Source of the DNA: a virus
Strand: one strand, 5' to 3'
Length of the DNA stretch: 56,663 nucleotides
Virus record (IMG/VR): IMGVR_UViG_3300008108_000092
Coordinates: 1-56,663 of that record
The notes under the pieces were generated by a model. That model was not told the DNA's origin, made no database searches, and worked only from the letters and a program-made list of their open reading frames with translations. The position numbers and the translations under genes were made by a program. The stretch's first letter is position 1; each line of letters begins with the position of its first letter. Shown here piece after piece: positions 43,895 to 51,810 of the stretch.

Positions 43895-45538
43895 TTATGC
43901 ATTAAACGATATGATAGGAGAGACATAATCTTGATTTAATAAATACTCCCATCTACAAGCAGTTTTCAAACTAGAGCCCCATCTCATAAAAATTTTATCA
44001 GAAAGATCAAACCCTAGAGGATCAATTTGATTATTCGTTGCACCAAAAAATCCAACTAGCGTCCATTGAGACGTGGAGTTATTTCTTCGTACGAGCCAAG
44101 AACCGTTTTGTCCATTTGTAACTGCAAATGAATACGAACTCCCATCAAATAATTCAACATCAATAAAGTCAGCTTTTTTATTTGTAGTAGCAAAAGGTTT
44201 TAAAAACCCAATTTGATCTATATCAAAACTATTTAATATTGTTTTAGTAGCAATTTTTGTATTTGTTATTATTTCATTGGGATCAAAAAAAGTACTATTA
44301 AAAAAGCATTTATTAAAACAATTACCTTTAGTTAAAGTTTTAATTGTAGGAATCGTTTCAATGAAATCAAACTTCATTAATGCTTCTAACAATAAATTAG
44401 TTAATCCGCTTAACGAACAGTTGGATTCAACTGAAACAAATTTAAAATTAGTGTCAGCTAAGTTATTTGGTTGCTCGAATGCAGAAGAGCTTCCATGCTG
44501 AGCTAAAGATAAAAATTTTGCGGTCAAAATGCTATTCAAATCGGCTACATTAAATCCAATTCCAAAAATTCTTTTTGAGTCTGAACTTTTTGCTTTACAA
44601 ATATCTTCATAAAATGAGAAAGTTGGTTTTTCAGGAGTCTCTTTGAAATAATACACTGACTCCATTTCATTGTAAAATACTAAATTAATAACTTTTGATC
44701 TGCCATCAGAATCATAACTAAGTTGATTAAAAATACGTTTATCTTCCGTTGCAAAAATATTAATTTTTTTATTTAATACATCGAAACTATTCCCGTAAGA
44801 TGGCAACAAAGAAGTAAACAATAAATTACTATCTTGTTTATAAAAAAGTTTTTCAAAAACAGAATAAGTTTTATAAAGGTTAGAATTTATCCAAATGTTA
44901 ATTTTAGGACTCAACCACGATCTATCAGGCTTTGTATTAGTAATTTGCAGCATTCGATTTTTAGAAATATCTTTTACCGTAAATGAATTAGTAATCTCAA
45001 CAGGTTGATCTGGATTATATATAGTGCCTGTAGATGTTACGTATATGATATAGCTAATTCCTGGGTCTAAAGTCGTGAATGGTTGTTGATTCAATGGTTG
45101 ATCTGCGTTGTATTCTTCTAAAGTAGAAGAATTAGTCTTAACAGATTCTCTTTGAACCTTTTTAATAAACGAATAATTGGAAATTTTAACTGAACTTTTA
45201 AATGGAAATGTTAATATATGCCAACTAGGTCCATTTGTTGTAGAAATTAGACTTACTGAATTGGGAATATCTGGTGAAGTCGTTTCATCAGTTTCTATTG
45301 TAAAAGTTCTTTTGGAACGTATACAATAGCCTCTACCAGGTTTTAAAGACGTAAAGAATTGGGTTTCTGCTGGTTGTTGATTAGTATAATACTCTAAAAT
45401 ATTATTAGCTTGTTCGTTTGGAGAGAATACCGAAATTATATCGGGAAAGTTGGTTAAAGAGCGATCTGAAGTACCCTCAAAGGAAATAATTGTATATTTG
45501 GGATTATCTTCATCTCCTTTAATTGTAAAAGTTTTCAT
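43895..45538 (-). CDS. Virion protein with N-terminal PFxSS/PGxxY repeat domains
   Basis: 547 residues. The first 190 hold two copies of a roughly 90-residue beta domain: YTIISFEGTSDRSLTNFPDII to FTSLKPGRGYCIRS, and HILTFPFKSSVKISNYSFIKK to FTTLDPGISYIIYV. This resembles the secreted-protein module with a W-x-L-(I/V)-S-F-P start and an L-x-P-G-x-G-Y-x-(I/V) end. A related pair occurs in the 274-residue protein at 28344. The C-terminal 120 residues (VTNGQNGSWLVRRNN to MRWGSSLKTACRWEYLL) form another beta domain. An ATAAATA box lies 11 nt before the ATG, overlapping the downstream end of the next minus-strand gene. Confidence 0.72.
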   Translation of the reverse strand: MKTFTIKGDEDNPKYTIISFEGTSDRSLTNFPDIISVFSPNEQANNILEYYTNQQPAETQFFTSLKPGRGYCIRSKRTFTIETDETTSPDIPNSVSLISTTNGPSWHILTFPFKSSVKISNYSFIKKVQRESVKTNSSTLEEYNADQPLNQQPFTTLDPGISYIIYVTSTGTIYNPDQPVEITNSFTVKDISKNRMLQITNTKPDRSWLSPKINIWINSNLYKTYSVFEKLFYKQDSNLLFTSLLPSYGNSFDVLNKKINIFATEDKRIFNQLSYDSDGRSKVINLVFYNEMESVYYFKETPEKPTFSFYEDICKAKSSDSKRIFGIGFNVADLNSILTAKFLSLAQHGSSSAFEQPNNLADTNFKFVSVESNCSLSGLTNLLLEALMKFDFIETIPTIKTLTKGNCFNKCFFNSTFFDPNEIITNTKIATKTILNSFDIDQIGFLKPFATTNKKADFIDVELFDGSSYSFAVTNGQNGSWLVRRNNSTSQWTLVGFFGATNNQIDPLGFDLSDKIFMRWGSSLKTACRWEYLLNQDYVSPIISFNA

Positions 45539-45549
45539 TAGTTAATATG

Positions 45550-45556
45550 TATTTAT
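45550..45556 (-). promoter_or_regulatory. Late-promoter-like box, 11 nt before ATG 45538
   Basis: ATAAATA touching the 3' end of the upstream gene. Confidence 0.5.
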
Positions 45557-46674
45557 TATTTTAATTGTTTTAACTCAATGGCTGAAATGTCTTTCCAAAC
45601 TTTTCCATCCGTCCATGTTTGATCATCATTCCAAGTTGTTTGAATTTCAAATACTTCCGTAGGAGTTGGTGTTATAGTTGGAGTTGGTGTGATAGTTGGA
45701 GTTGGTGTTATAGTTGGAGTTGGTGTTATAGTTGGAGTTGGTGTTATAGTTGGAGTTGGTGTAGCATTTGTTATGAAAATGCTGGTAGAAATGTCGGTTG
45801 CTTTTTGTTGGCTTAATGTCTCTACTCTTAATGCAGGTAGTGGTATGATAATAGTTTCTGGGTTATAACTTAAATTTAGATTGTTTGGGGAACATCCTAA
45901 AACCAATGGTTCTTTAGAAAGATAATACAAAGAAAGATTGTTGTCATTAGTACTAGACAATACAACTTTTGAAGATAATATAACTTTATTTTCTTGTAAT
46001 TGAAAGTTATTAGTAGTTGCTAAAGAAAAATTACAATCGTTTGAATTTGATTCACTAAAGTTGTTTATGAGAGTAATTCCGTCTATTCCATCTATTATAA
46101 GATTGAATCTAGATACTTGAGCTTTATCAATAAAAAAATAATACTGTCTTTGTGAATTTATATTTACGGTCTGATTGTTCGATTCAATTAGAATTGTATC
46201 AACTGGAGTTTGTTGAATGTAACTTGTTTGATTTACAATTGTAGTATTTGCTGAGTTGTTGTTTCTTGAAAGTTCAACAATACCTTCTAAAAAATTTCCA
46301 GTTAATAGTTCCGAATTAGTATTATTTTCATTTTTATAGCCAAATGTTGTTCCTAAACGAGCTTCGGTAAATTGAATACTTGACTTAAAAAGACCATCTA
46401 CGGAAACTATCATTGTTTTAAGAGGAGTTTTAGACTCTACTAGATTATTAAAAAACAAGCTGTCTTGAAAATGGTTTCTTTGAAATGAAATTTCTTGAGA
46501 TGCATTAAATTTAATTTCTGAATTAATTTTAAAAGAAAATAACCGTGATGCAATATCTACAGGAACTAAACTAGGCGTTGGCGTGGGAGTTGGTACAGGA
46601 GTTGCTTTGGGTTTAGTTTTCCATGAAGATCTGTCTATTTTTATTTTTTTTCCTAGTATAAAAGGATCACGCAT
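45556..46674 (-). CDS. Virion protein with FGY domain and C-terminal TPT stalk
   Basis: 372 residues from the ATG at 46674. A longer TTG-start frame exists, but an ATAAATA box sits exactly 5 nt before this ATG. A short [11 protein letters not shown] linker is near residue 30. Residues about 70-155 are an FGY-type domain (SSIQFTEARLGTTFGYKNE, LLTGNFLEGIVELS). A second beta region (FFIDKAQVSRFNLIIDGIDG) follows. Residues 304-340 are near-perfect I-T-P-T-P-T repeats coded by an 18-bp unit, and the protein ends in a Trp-rich 30-residue segment (TTWNDDQTWTDGKVWKDI), a possible trimerisation or docking tip. Confidence 0.75.
   Translation of the reverse strand: MRDPFILGKKIKIDRSSWKTKPKATPVPTPTPTPSLVPVDIASRLFSFKINSEIKFNASQEISFQRNHFQDSLFFNNLVESKTPLKTMIVSVDGLFKSSIQFTEARLGTTFGYKNENNTNSELLTGNFLEGIVELSRNNNSANTTIVNQTSYIQQTPVDTILIESNNQTVNINSQRQYYFFIDKAQVSRFNLIIDGIDGITLINNFSESNSNDCNFSLATTNNFQLQENKVILSSKVVLSSTNDNNLSLYYLSKEPLVLGCSPNNLNLSYNPETIIIPLPALRVETLSQQKATDISTSIFITNATPTPTITPTPTITPTPTITPTPTITPTPTITPTPTEVFEIQTTWNDDQTWTDGKVWKDISAIELKQLK
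45655..45764 (-). repeat. 18-bp tandem repeat coding ITPTPT
   Basis: About five near-identical 18-bp units plus a partial one. On the plus strand the unit reads GGAGTTGGTGTTATAGTT, with one copy having GTGAT. The near identity indicates recent expansion or homogenisation. Confidence 0.93.
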
Positions 46675-46679
46675 GCAGA

Positions 46680-46686
46680 TATTTAT
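46680..46686 (-). promoter_or_regulatory. Late-promoter-like box, 5 nt before ATG 46674
   Basis: ATAAATA; picks this ATG over the upstream TTG. Confidence 0.62.
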
Positions 46687-46752
46687 CAAGTTTTCTTTTA
46701 AAAATATTAAATTCTGAACGTAAAATATATTATGAATTTTTATTGAGTTTGA

Positions 46753-46759
46753 TTAAATA
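46753..46759 (+). promoter_or_regulatory. Late-promoter-like box, 6 nt before ATG 46766
   Basis: TTAAATA in the divergent gap 46675-46765. Confidence 0.55.
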
Positions 46760-46765
46760 ATCTCA

Positions 46766-47302
46766 ATGAAAAACTTCGATACACTATTTGAGAAAGAATT
46801 AGAACGCTTTCAATTAGGTGGAATAATTGTTGGAGATAGAATTCGCTTTACTAAAAATTGTTTAAATTTAGATTATATAAAAAATAGAGCAGCTTCGTAT
46901 CAAGACATTATCAAAGCTTGTTCGGAACCTTCTTTTGATTTAAACTTAAGAGTAGGTGCTGTAAAAAGTATATACCCAACTACTTCTCAAAACTATACTG
47001 GTGGAACTACAGATGCACCGGATGGCATTTTTCTTGATATTTACATAGAATATGCCCCAGGTCTTTATAGGAATCCGATGACGGTTCCGATTGAAGCTGT
47101 TGAAGTAATAGATGACGGGAACAATAGAGGACCTGTTCCTGATAGTCTTAAGCGAAAAAATAAAGTCCACGGTCCCGAGCAAATTAATGCAAAGCAACCA
47201 TCTTTTGACAATATTAATTTGCCTACAAAAAACACAACCATTCCAAACTCCAATAAATGGGATGATGGAAAACCTGGTGGCGGAAATTTTATAAAAACAT
47301 AG
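46766..47302 (+). CDS. Unknown phage protein with short leader-like N-terminus
   Basis: 178 residues. It begins MKNFDTLFEKELERF, similar in style to the leader-like N-termini near 2-4 kb and to T4 internal-protein leaders. GGIIVGDRIRFTKN at about residues 18-31 looks like the first strand of a small SH3/KOW-type barrel, with LRVGAVKSIYP and IFLDIYIEYAPG as further strands. The C-terminal 40 residues are Pro/Asn/Lys-rich and probably disordered. A TTAAATA box lies 6 nt before the ATG. I recall similar proteins in marine T4-like phages but know of no function. Confidence 0.7.
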   Translation: MKNFDTLFEKELERFQLGGIIVGDRIRFTKNCLNLDYIKNRAASYQDIIKACSEPSFDLNLRVGAVKSIYPTTSQNYTGGTTDAPDGIFLDIYIEYAPGLYRNPMTVPIEAVEVIDDGNNRGPVPDSLKRKNKVHGPEQINAKQPSFDNINLPTKNTTIPNSNKWDDGKPGGGNFIKT

Positions 47303-47355
47303 TTTTTTTATAAAAATGTGAGATAATACATACGAGCAACCTATACTCAAAAATA

Positions 47356-47529
47356 ATGAAAACAATGTTATGTAAAATAATAGTTCTCGGATTCTACTAC
47401 TTGGGAGATGTTTTTTCCAAAATAGACAGCGAACTTGCAGCTAATCTTTATCAAAGATGCATGAACATTTCTGTTGAATGGGACGAAAAAATTAACTTTT
47501 ATTGGTGGAAAAGTGTAGAAAAACAATAA
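47356..47529 (+). CDS. Conserved-looking small protein upstream of nrdB
   Basis: 57 residues: MKTMLCKIIVLGFYYLGDVFS, then LYQRCMNISVEWDEKINFYWWKSV. Two further in-frame ATGs occur early. The pattern of a hydrophobic start with (F/Y)-Y-(L/V)-G-D-x-(F/V)-S and a later L-Y-x-x-x-(M/L)-x-x-S matches small proteins I have seen repeatedly in phage genomes, with no known function. It ends 13 bases before nrdB on the same strand, so it is probably in that operon. The hydrophobic first 18 residues could associate with membrane. Confidence 0.65.
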   Translation: MKTMLCKIIVLGFYYLGDVFSKIDSELAANLYQRCMNISVEWDEKINFYWWKSVEKQ

Positions 47530-47542
47530 CTTCTTTAAAATT

Positions 47543-48526
47543 ATGAATAAACTTAAAATATTTGACGAACAAATTTCAAGAAAACCGAACCTTTATCCCT
47601 GGACAGAACAATATATGGAAGCTATCCATAACGGATTTTGGACCGATAAAGAATTTAACTTTAAATCGGATATTCAAAATTTTAAAGTTACTTTAACTGA
47701 ACAAGAAAAAGAAATTATAGTTCGCACACTTTCTGCAATTGGACAGATCGAAGTTGCTGTAAAAACTTTCTGGGCCAAGCTCGGAGAAAATCTGCCTCAT
47801 CCTTCTCTTGCTGATTTAGGTTATGTAATGGCTAACACTGAAGTAATTCACAACAATGCATACGAACGTCTTTTAACAGTTTTAGGATTAGAAGATGTGT
47901 TCGAAAAAAATTTAAAACTTGACTGGATACAAGGAAGAGTCAAATACTTAAAAAAGTATACTCATAAGTTCTATAAAGATTCTAAAAAACAATATCTTTA
48001 TGCTCTTATATTGTTTACTTTATTCGTTGAGAATGTTTCTCTGTTCTCGCAATTTTATGTAGTAAATTGGTTTGCCCGATTTAAGAATGTATTGAAAGAT
48101 ACAGATCAGCAAGTAAAATACACTCGCAACGAAGAAAATCTTCACGCGTTGATAGGAATTCAGCTTATTAACACAATTAGAAAAGAATATCCTGAATTAT
48201 TTGATCAAGAATTGGAAGAACGAATTCTTCATGAAGCTCAAGAAGCGTTTAATTCGGAATCTAAAATTGTTGATTGGATGGTAAATGGAATTCAAGAAGA
48301 AGGCTTGAGTGCTGTTGTTTTGAAAGAATTTATTAAAAATAGAATTAATGAGTCTCTTAAACAAATTAAATTTAAACAAGCGTTCGACGTTGACAAAGAA
48401 ATATTAAAGACTACAGTATGGTTTGATGAAGAACTACTCGGAGAAAATGCAACTGACTTTTTTCATAGCAGGCCTGTTGGCTATGCAAAGAAAAACCAAT
48501 CATTTTCTGAAGAGGATCTATTCTAA
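47543..48526 (+). CDS. nrdB: Ribonucleotide reductase class I, small subunit
   Basis: 327 residues. Radical-generating subunit with the expected di-iron ligands visible: Glu70 (in the Asp84 position of E. coli NrdB), Glu100 and His103 in NTEVIHNNAY, Glu163 in FVENVSLFSQF, and Glu198 and His201 in RNEENLHAL. Tyr107 takes the place of the radical tyrosine, so it looks like the classical tyrosyl-radical type. The C-terminus (FSEEDLF) is the acidic aromatic tail that docks to NrdA. It lies 11 bases upstream of nrdA. No ATAAATA box precedes it, consistent with early expression. Confidence 0.95.
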   Translation: MNKLKIFDEQISRKPNLYPWTEQYMEAIHNGFWTDKEFNFKSDIQNFKVTLTEQEKEIIVRTLSAIGQIEVAVKTFWAKLGENLPHPSLADLGYVMANTEVIHNNAYERLLTVLGLEDVFEKNLKLDWIQGRVKYLKKYTHKFYKDSKKQYLYALILFTLFVENVSLFSQFYVVNWFARFKNVLKDTDQQVKYTRNEENLHALIGIQLINTIRKEYPELFDQELEERILHEAQEAFNSESKIVDWMVNGIQEEGLSAVVLKEFIKNRINESLKQIKFKQAFDVDKEILKTTVWFDEELLGENATDFFHSRPVGYAKKNQSFSEEDLF

Positions 48527-48537
48527 ACTATAACTAT

Positions 48538-50196
48538 ATGCATAAAGACAACTTTTATTGGCTTAATAAAGACTCCCGAAAATTCTTAGAACGTGGGTAT
48601 TTATTAGAGGGAGAAACTGCGGAACAACGTATTGAGGATATTGCACAAGCTGCTGAGAAATATTTAAATATTCAAGGATTTGCTAAAAAGTTTACAGACT
48701 ATATGGCTTTAGGATTTTATAGTTTATCGTCTCCAATATGGTCAAACTTTGGTCGAACTCGCGGACTTCCTATCTCTTGCTTCGGTTCATATATTTCAGA
48801 TACAATGGAATCAATTTTAGGAAAAATTGCTGAAGTTGGAATTATGACAAAACATGGAGGAGGTACTTCTGCCTACTTTGGGTCGATCCGTGGACGGGGC
48901 ACTCCAATTTCATGTGGAGGAGAATCTACGGGGTCAGTTCATTTTATGGAACTGTACAACAAACTCATGAATGTTGTATCTCAAGGCAATGTAAGACGAG
49001 GATCTTTTGCAGCATATCTACCAATTGATCATAAAGACATAGAAGAATTTCTTCAAATTCGTTCGGAGGGTCATGATATTCAAGAAATGTCTTTTGCTGT
49101 TTGTGTTCCTGATAAATGGATGAAAGAAATGATTGAAGGAGATAAAGAAAAGAGAAATGTATGGTCTAAGGTTATTAAAAAACGTTTCGAATCAGGATAT
49201 CCTTATATAATGTTTTCGGATACTGTTAATAACAATTCTCCACAAATCTATAAAGAAAAAGGAAAAACAATTAACAATTCGAATCTTTGTAGTGAGATTG
49301 CTTTGTCGAATGATGATGGAGAATCATTTGTGTGTGATTTATCTTCATTGAATTTAGAACGCTGGGATGCTATTAAAGATACAGATGCAATTGAAACTCT
49401 TGTGCTGTTTTTAGATGCAGTAATGACTGAATTTATCAACAAAACTGAGGGCATGCAGTTTATGGAAGCTCCTAGAAAATTTGCAATTAATCAAAGAGCT
49501 CTTGGAGTAGGAGTACTTGGTTGGCACTCTCTGCTACAATCCAAGATGATTGCTTTTGAATCGTTTGATGCTAAAATGCTAAATGCTGAGATTTGGAAAA
49601 CAATTAGAGAGAAAGCAGATAAAGCAACTTGCGAATTAGCTTGTTTATTTGAAGAAGCACCAATTTATAAAGATTCGAAAGAAAAGAGAAGAAATACTAC
49701 AACTCTTGCAGTTGCTCCTACGACTTCCTCCAGTTTTATTCTAGGTCAAGTTTCTCCATCAATTGAACCTGAAAACAGCTGTTATTATGTTAAGGATCTA
49801 GCAAAAGGAAAATTCACATACAAAAACCCTTATCTTAAACAAATACTAAAGGATAAAAATAAAAATGACGACGAAACGTGGATGTCAATTCTTTCTCATG
49901 GTGGTTCTGTTCAGCATCTTGATTTTTTATCAGATCACGAAAAAAATGTATTCAAAACTTTCGGAGAAATTTCTCAAAAAGAAATTGTCATTCAAGCTGC
50001 TCAAAGACAAAAATTCATTGATCAATCTCAAAGTTTAAATTTAATGATACCTCACGACGCAAAGCCGAAAGAAGTAAACGAACTTCTGATTTTTGGCTGG
50101 GAGCAAGGAATTAAAACATTTTACTATCAAAGAAGTTCTAATCCCTCACAAAAATTAGCAAGATCTATTATGACTTGCACTAGTTGTGAAGCATAA
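48538..50196 (+). CDS. nrdA: Ribonucleotide reductase class I, large subunit
   Basis: 552 residues, shorter than the 750-760 of E. coli or T4 NrdA. Catalytic residues are all visible: Cys81 in LPISCFGSY, Asn249-x-Cys251-x-Glu253 in SNLCSEIAL, Cys266 in VCDLSSLNL, the radical-transfer pair Tyr529-Tyr530 in TFYYQRS, and the C-terminal redox pair Cys547 and Cys550. It starts at the catalytic domain, so the N-terminal ATP-cone that carries the overall activity site is absent. It reduces ribonucleoside diphosphates with NrdB for phage DNA synthesis. The last eight codons are duplicated at 51678-51701. Confidence 0.95.
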   Translation: MHKDNFYWLNKDSRKFLERGYLLEGETAEQRIEDIAQAAEKYLNIQGFAKKFTDYMALGFYSLSSPIWSNFGRTRGLPISCFGSYISDTMESILGKIAEVGIMTKHGGGTSAYFGSIRGRGTPISCGGESTGSVHFMELYNKLMNVVSQGNVRRGSFAAYLPIDHKDIEEFLQIRSEGHDIQEMSFAVCVPDKWMKEMIEGDKEKRNVWSKVIKKRFESGYPYIMFSDTVNNNSPQIYKEKGKTINNSNLCSEIALSNDDGESFVCDLSSLNLERWDAIKDTDAIETLVLFLDAVMTEFINKTEGMQFMEAPRKFAINQRALGVGVLGWHSLLQSKMIAFESFDAKMLNAEIWKTIREKADKATCELACLFEEAPIYKDSKEKRRNTTTLAVAPTTSSSFILGQVSPSIEPENSCYYVKDLAKGKFTYKNPYLKQILKDKNKNDDETWMSILSHGGSVQHLDFLSDHEKNVFKTFGEISQKEIVIQAAQRQKFIDQSQSLNLMIPHDAKPKEVNELLIFGWEQGIKTFYYQRSSNPSQKLARSIMTCTSCEA

Positions 50197-50245
50197 ATAT
50201 TTTTCAACACGATAAACAAATGTTAATAGTTGTAAATTAATTATG

Positions 50246-51001
50246 TTACAAGAATCCCGAAAGTGGGGTTTTACTTGAAATAAGCACTTTTGAAACATCA
50301 GACCAATGGTTTGGATAATTTTGTAAAAGATCTTGCATTTGTTGTTCTAATTTTTCTTTAGTAGTGTGATGGTGATATCCACGGCCTAGAACTTTATCGC
50401 ATTCCGGAATTCGTGAACTAATTTGAAGCTTTCTTTGAATAAATCTATCATTCCATGGAGAATACATATATTTTAAAATTATAAAATCATCACAATTACA
50501 CTGGTTTGATGCAAAATGTCTTCCTAATGGATATTGTTTTCCTGAATAATTATGAAGAGACCGACAAGTCCACAATTCAGCAAGAGGTGGCCCTCCATAT
50601 CTTTTTTCTTTCAGTAAATCAATAGGTTGAGAATTACTTTTTAAAGATTCTTTAGATTCCAACATAATATATATTTGTATAAGTTTATCTAATCGATTAG
50701 TATCTGAAATTAATGTTGAATAATCTCCCACTAAAAACTCTGTTGTGTTTAAACACACTCTCCAATCGCTGATACCTTTTTCATATTCTTGTACTTCTTG
50801 GTCGACTAAATCTGACTGAAAGTTGTTATTTTTACTATTATGTATAGTCCAATTCGGACATATTTCTTTTATTATGTTTACAGAATTGTCTGTAGAGGCG
50901 TAATTAATAAGAATACCATGATCAAAAAACTTTTTGTGATGATTAAGCCACCACGGTAATAAATATTCTTCGTTGTAAAAATGAGAAATTATAGTTTTCA
51001 T
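50246..51001 (-). CDS. Glycosyltransferase, GT2-like (Glyco_tranf_2_4/GT92 type)
   Basis: 251 residues. The N-terminus reads KTIISHFYNEEYLLPWWLNHH, then GILINYASTDNSVNII, the diagnostic pair of the Glyco_tranf_2_4 group: N-E-x-x-x-L-P-x-W followed by a strand and (D/S)-T-D-x-S. The central part (QPIDLLKEKRYGGPPLAE) and a C-terminal HHHTTKEKLEQQM helix complete it. It would add a sugar to an unknown acceptor. Its ATG shares one base with the stop of the upstream glycosyltransferase (TAATG). The pair lies on the strand opposite nrdA and is bounded by duplicated nrdA sequence. Confidence 0.82.
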   Translation of the reverse strand: MKTIISHFYNEEYLLPWWLNHHKKFFDHGILINYASTDNSVNIIKEICPNWTIHNSKNNNFQSDLVDQEVQEYEKGISDWRVCLNTTEFLVGDYSTLISDTNRLDKLIQIYIMLESKESLKSNSQPIDLLKEKRYGGPPLAELWTCRSLHNYSGKQYPLGRHFASNQCNCDDFIILKYMYSPWNDRFIQRKLQISSRIPECDKVLGRGYHHHTTKEKLEQQMQDLLQNYPNHWSDVSKVLISSKTPLSGFL

Positions 51002-51588
51002 TAATTGTGCACGAAAAGTACCCCAGGTGCTTTTACGGGGTTAGTTTTACTAGCTATTTTTTCCGCGTATTTGCCATCAGCACAGGAATCGAAGTCCGTC
51101 CAAGGTGTGTCTTTAATTAAATCAATATGAGACATAAATGCTCCCATATCTATTTGAAATAGTCGGGGGTGAGCAACTAAAACGTTATAGTTAAATTCCC
51201 AACAAACCATGTCGCAAATTACCATTTTAGAATTACAGCTAATTGCTGTGTTTAACATTCTCTCTAAAAATACAGGTGAGTAATAATTGTCTTCATTGGT
51301 ATATACAACCCAATCCGGTAATTCACCCATTAATGACACTTTATGTCTATGGTAAAACCCACAATGTCCCTTATGATCTAGATCATCGATAAAAACTACT
51401 TTATTGCTCAACTGTTGAAACCTGTGTTTTAAAGTTTTGTCTTCAACAGGACCATCGTGGTGTATATATATTTCAAAATTTTCGTAAGTTTGACATAAGA
51501 TAGAATAGACGCACGAAAAAGCAGCATCTACTCTTTTTGGTAAGCCGTTGAAATATGCAGATATGCAAATTCTAATTTTGTTATTCAT
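51001..51588 (-). CDS. Glycosyltransferase family 2-like, compact
   Basis: 195 residues. RICISAYFNGLPKRVDAAFSC, then YSILCQTYENFEIYIHHDGP are the first strands of a GT-A fold, and WVVYTNEDNYYSPVFLERML supplies the metal-binding acidic motif (N-E-D-N) in the DxD position. The HPRLFQIDMGAFM segment and terminal GVLFVHN are typical of family-2 acceptor loops. It is shorter than most family members but looks complete. It is translationally coupled to the downstream glycosyltransferase. No late box or Shine-Dalgarno is apparent. Confidence 0.8.
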   Translation of the reverse strand: MNNKIRICISAYFNGLPKRVDAAFSCVYSILCQTYENFEIYIHHDGPVEDKTLKHRFQQLSNKVVFIDDLDHKGHCGFYHRHKVSLMGELPDWVVYTNEDNYYSPVFLERMLNTAISCNSKMVICDMVCWEFNYNVLVAHPRLFQIDMGAFMSHIDLIKDTPWTDFDSCADGKYAEKIASKTNPVKAPGVLFVHN

Positions 51589-51677
51589 TTTAAATTTAAA
51601 ATATTTCTATCTAGAGTAAGTAAGTTTTGAAAAACCATTTAGTTAATTATCTTTTTGGTTAAAACTTAATATTACGA

Positions 51678-51701
51678 ACTTGTACTAGTTGTGAAGCATA
51701 A
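51678..51701 (+). pseudogene. Duplicated 3' end of nrdA
   Basis: Eight codons, T-C-T-S-C-E-A-stop, matching 50173-50196 with one third-position change (TGC to TGT). The identity continues two bases beyond the stop (AA) and breaks immediately upstream. No nrdA sequence precedes it, so it is an isolated tail on the far side of the glycosyltransferase pair. Confidence 0.88.
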
Positions 51702-51706
51702 AACTT

Positions 51707-51799
51707 TCAAGCAAGCACCTCAACAGTATGTCCTCGTTCTTTTAATAAAACTGCTGAAACAATTCCGCTTAATCCACAGCCAATAATATTGACTTTCAT
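51707..51799 (-). pseudogene. Truncated N-terminus of a FAD/NAD-binding enzyme, UDP-galactopyranose mutase-like
   Basis: Open frame of 30 codons plus stop starting MKVNIIGCGLSGIVSAVLL, then KERGHTVEVLA. This is a dinucleotide-binding Rossmann start: beta strand, G-x-G-x-x-G, helix, and an acidic residue at the end of strand two. The wording is close to the start of UDP-galactopyranose mutases and related amine-oxidase-fold enzymes. The stop falls where the catalytic domain should continue, and the frame ends 6 bases from the duplicated nrdA tail. A broken gene is the best reading; a functional micropeptide is unlikely. Confidence 0.75.
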
Positions 51800-51810
51800 T
51801 TAATTTTGAA

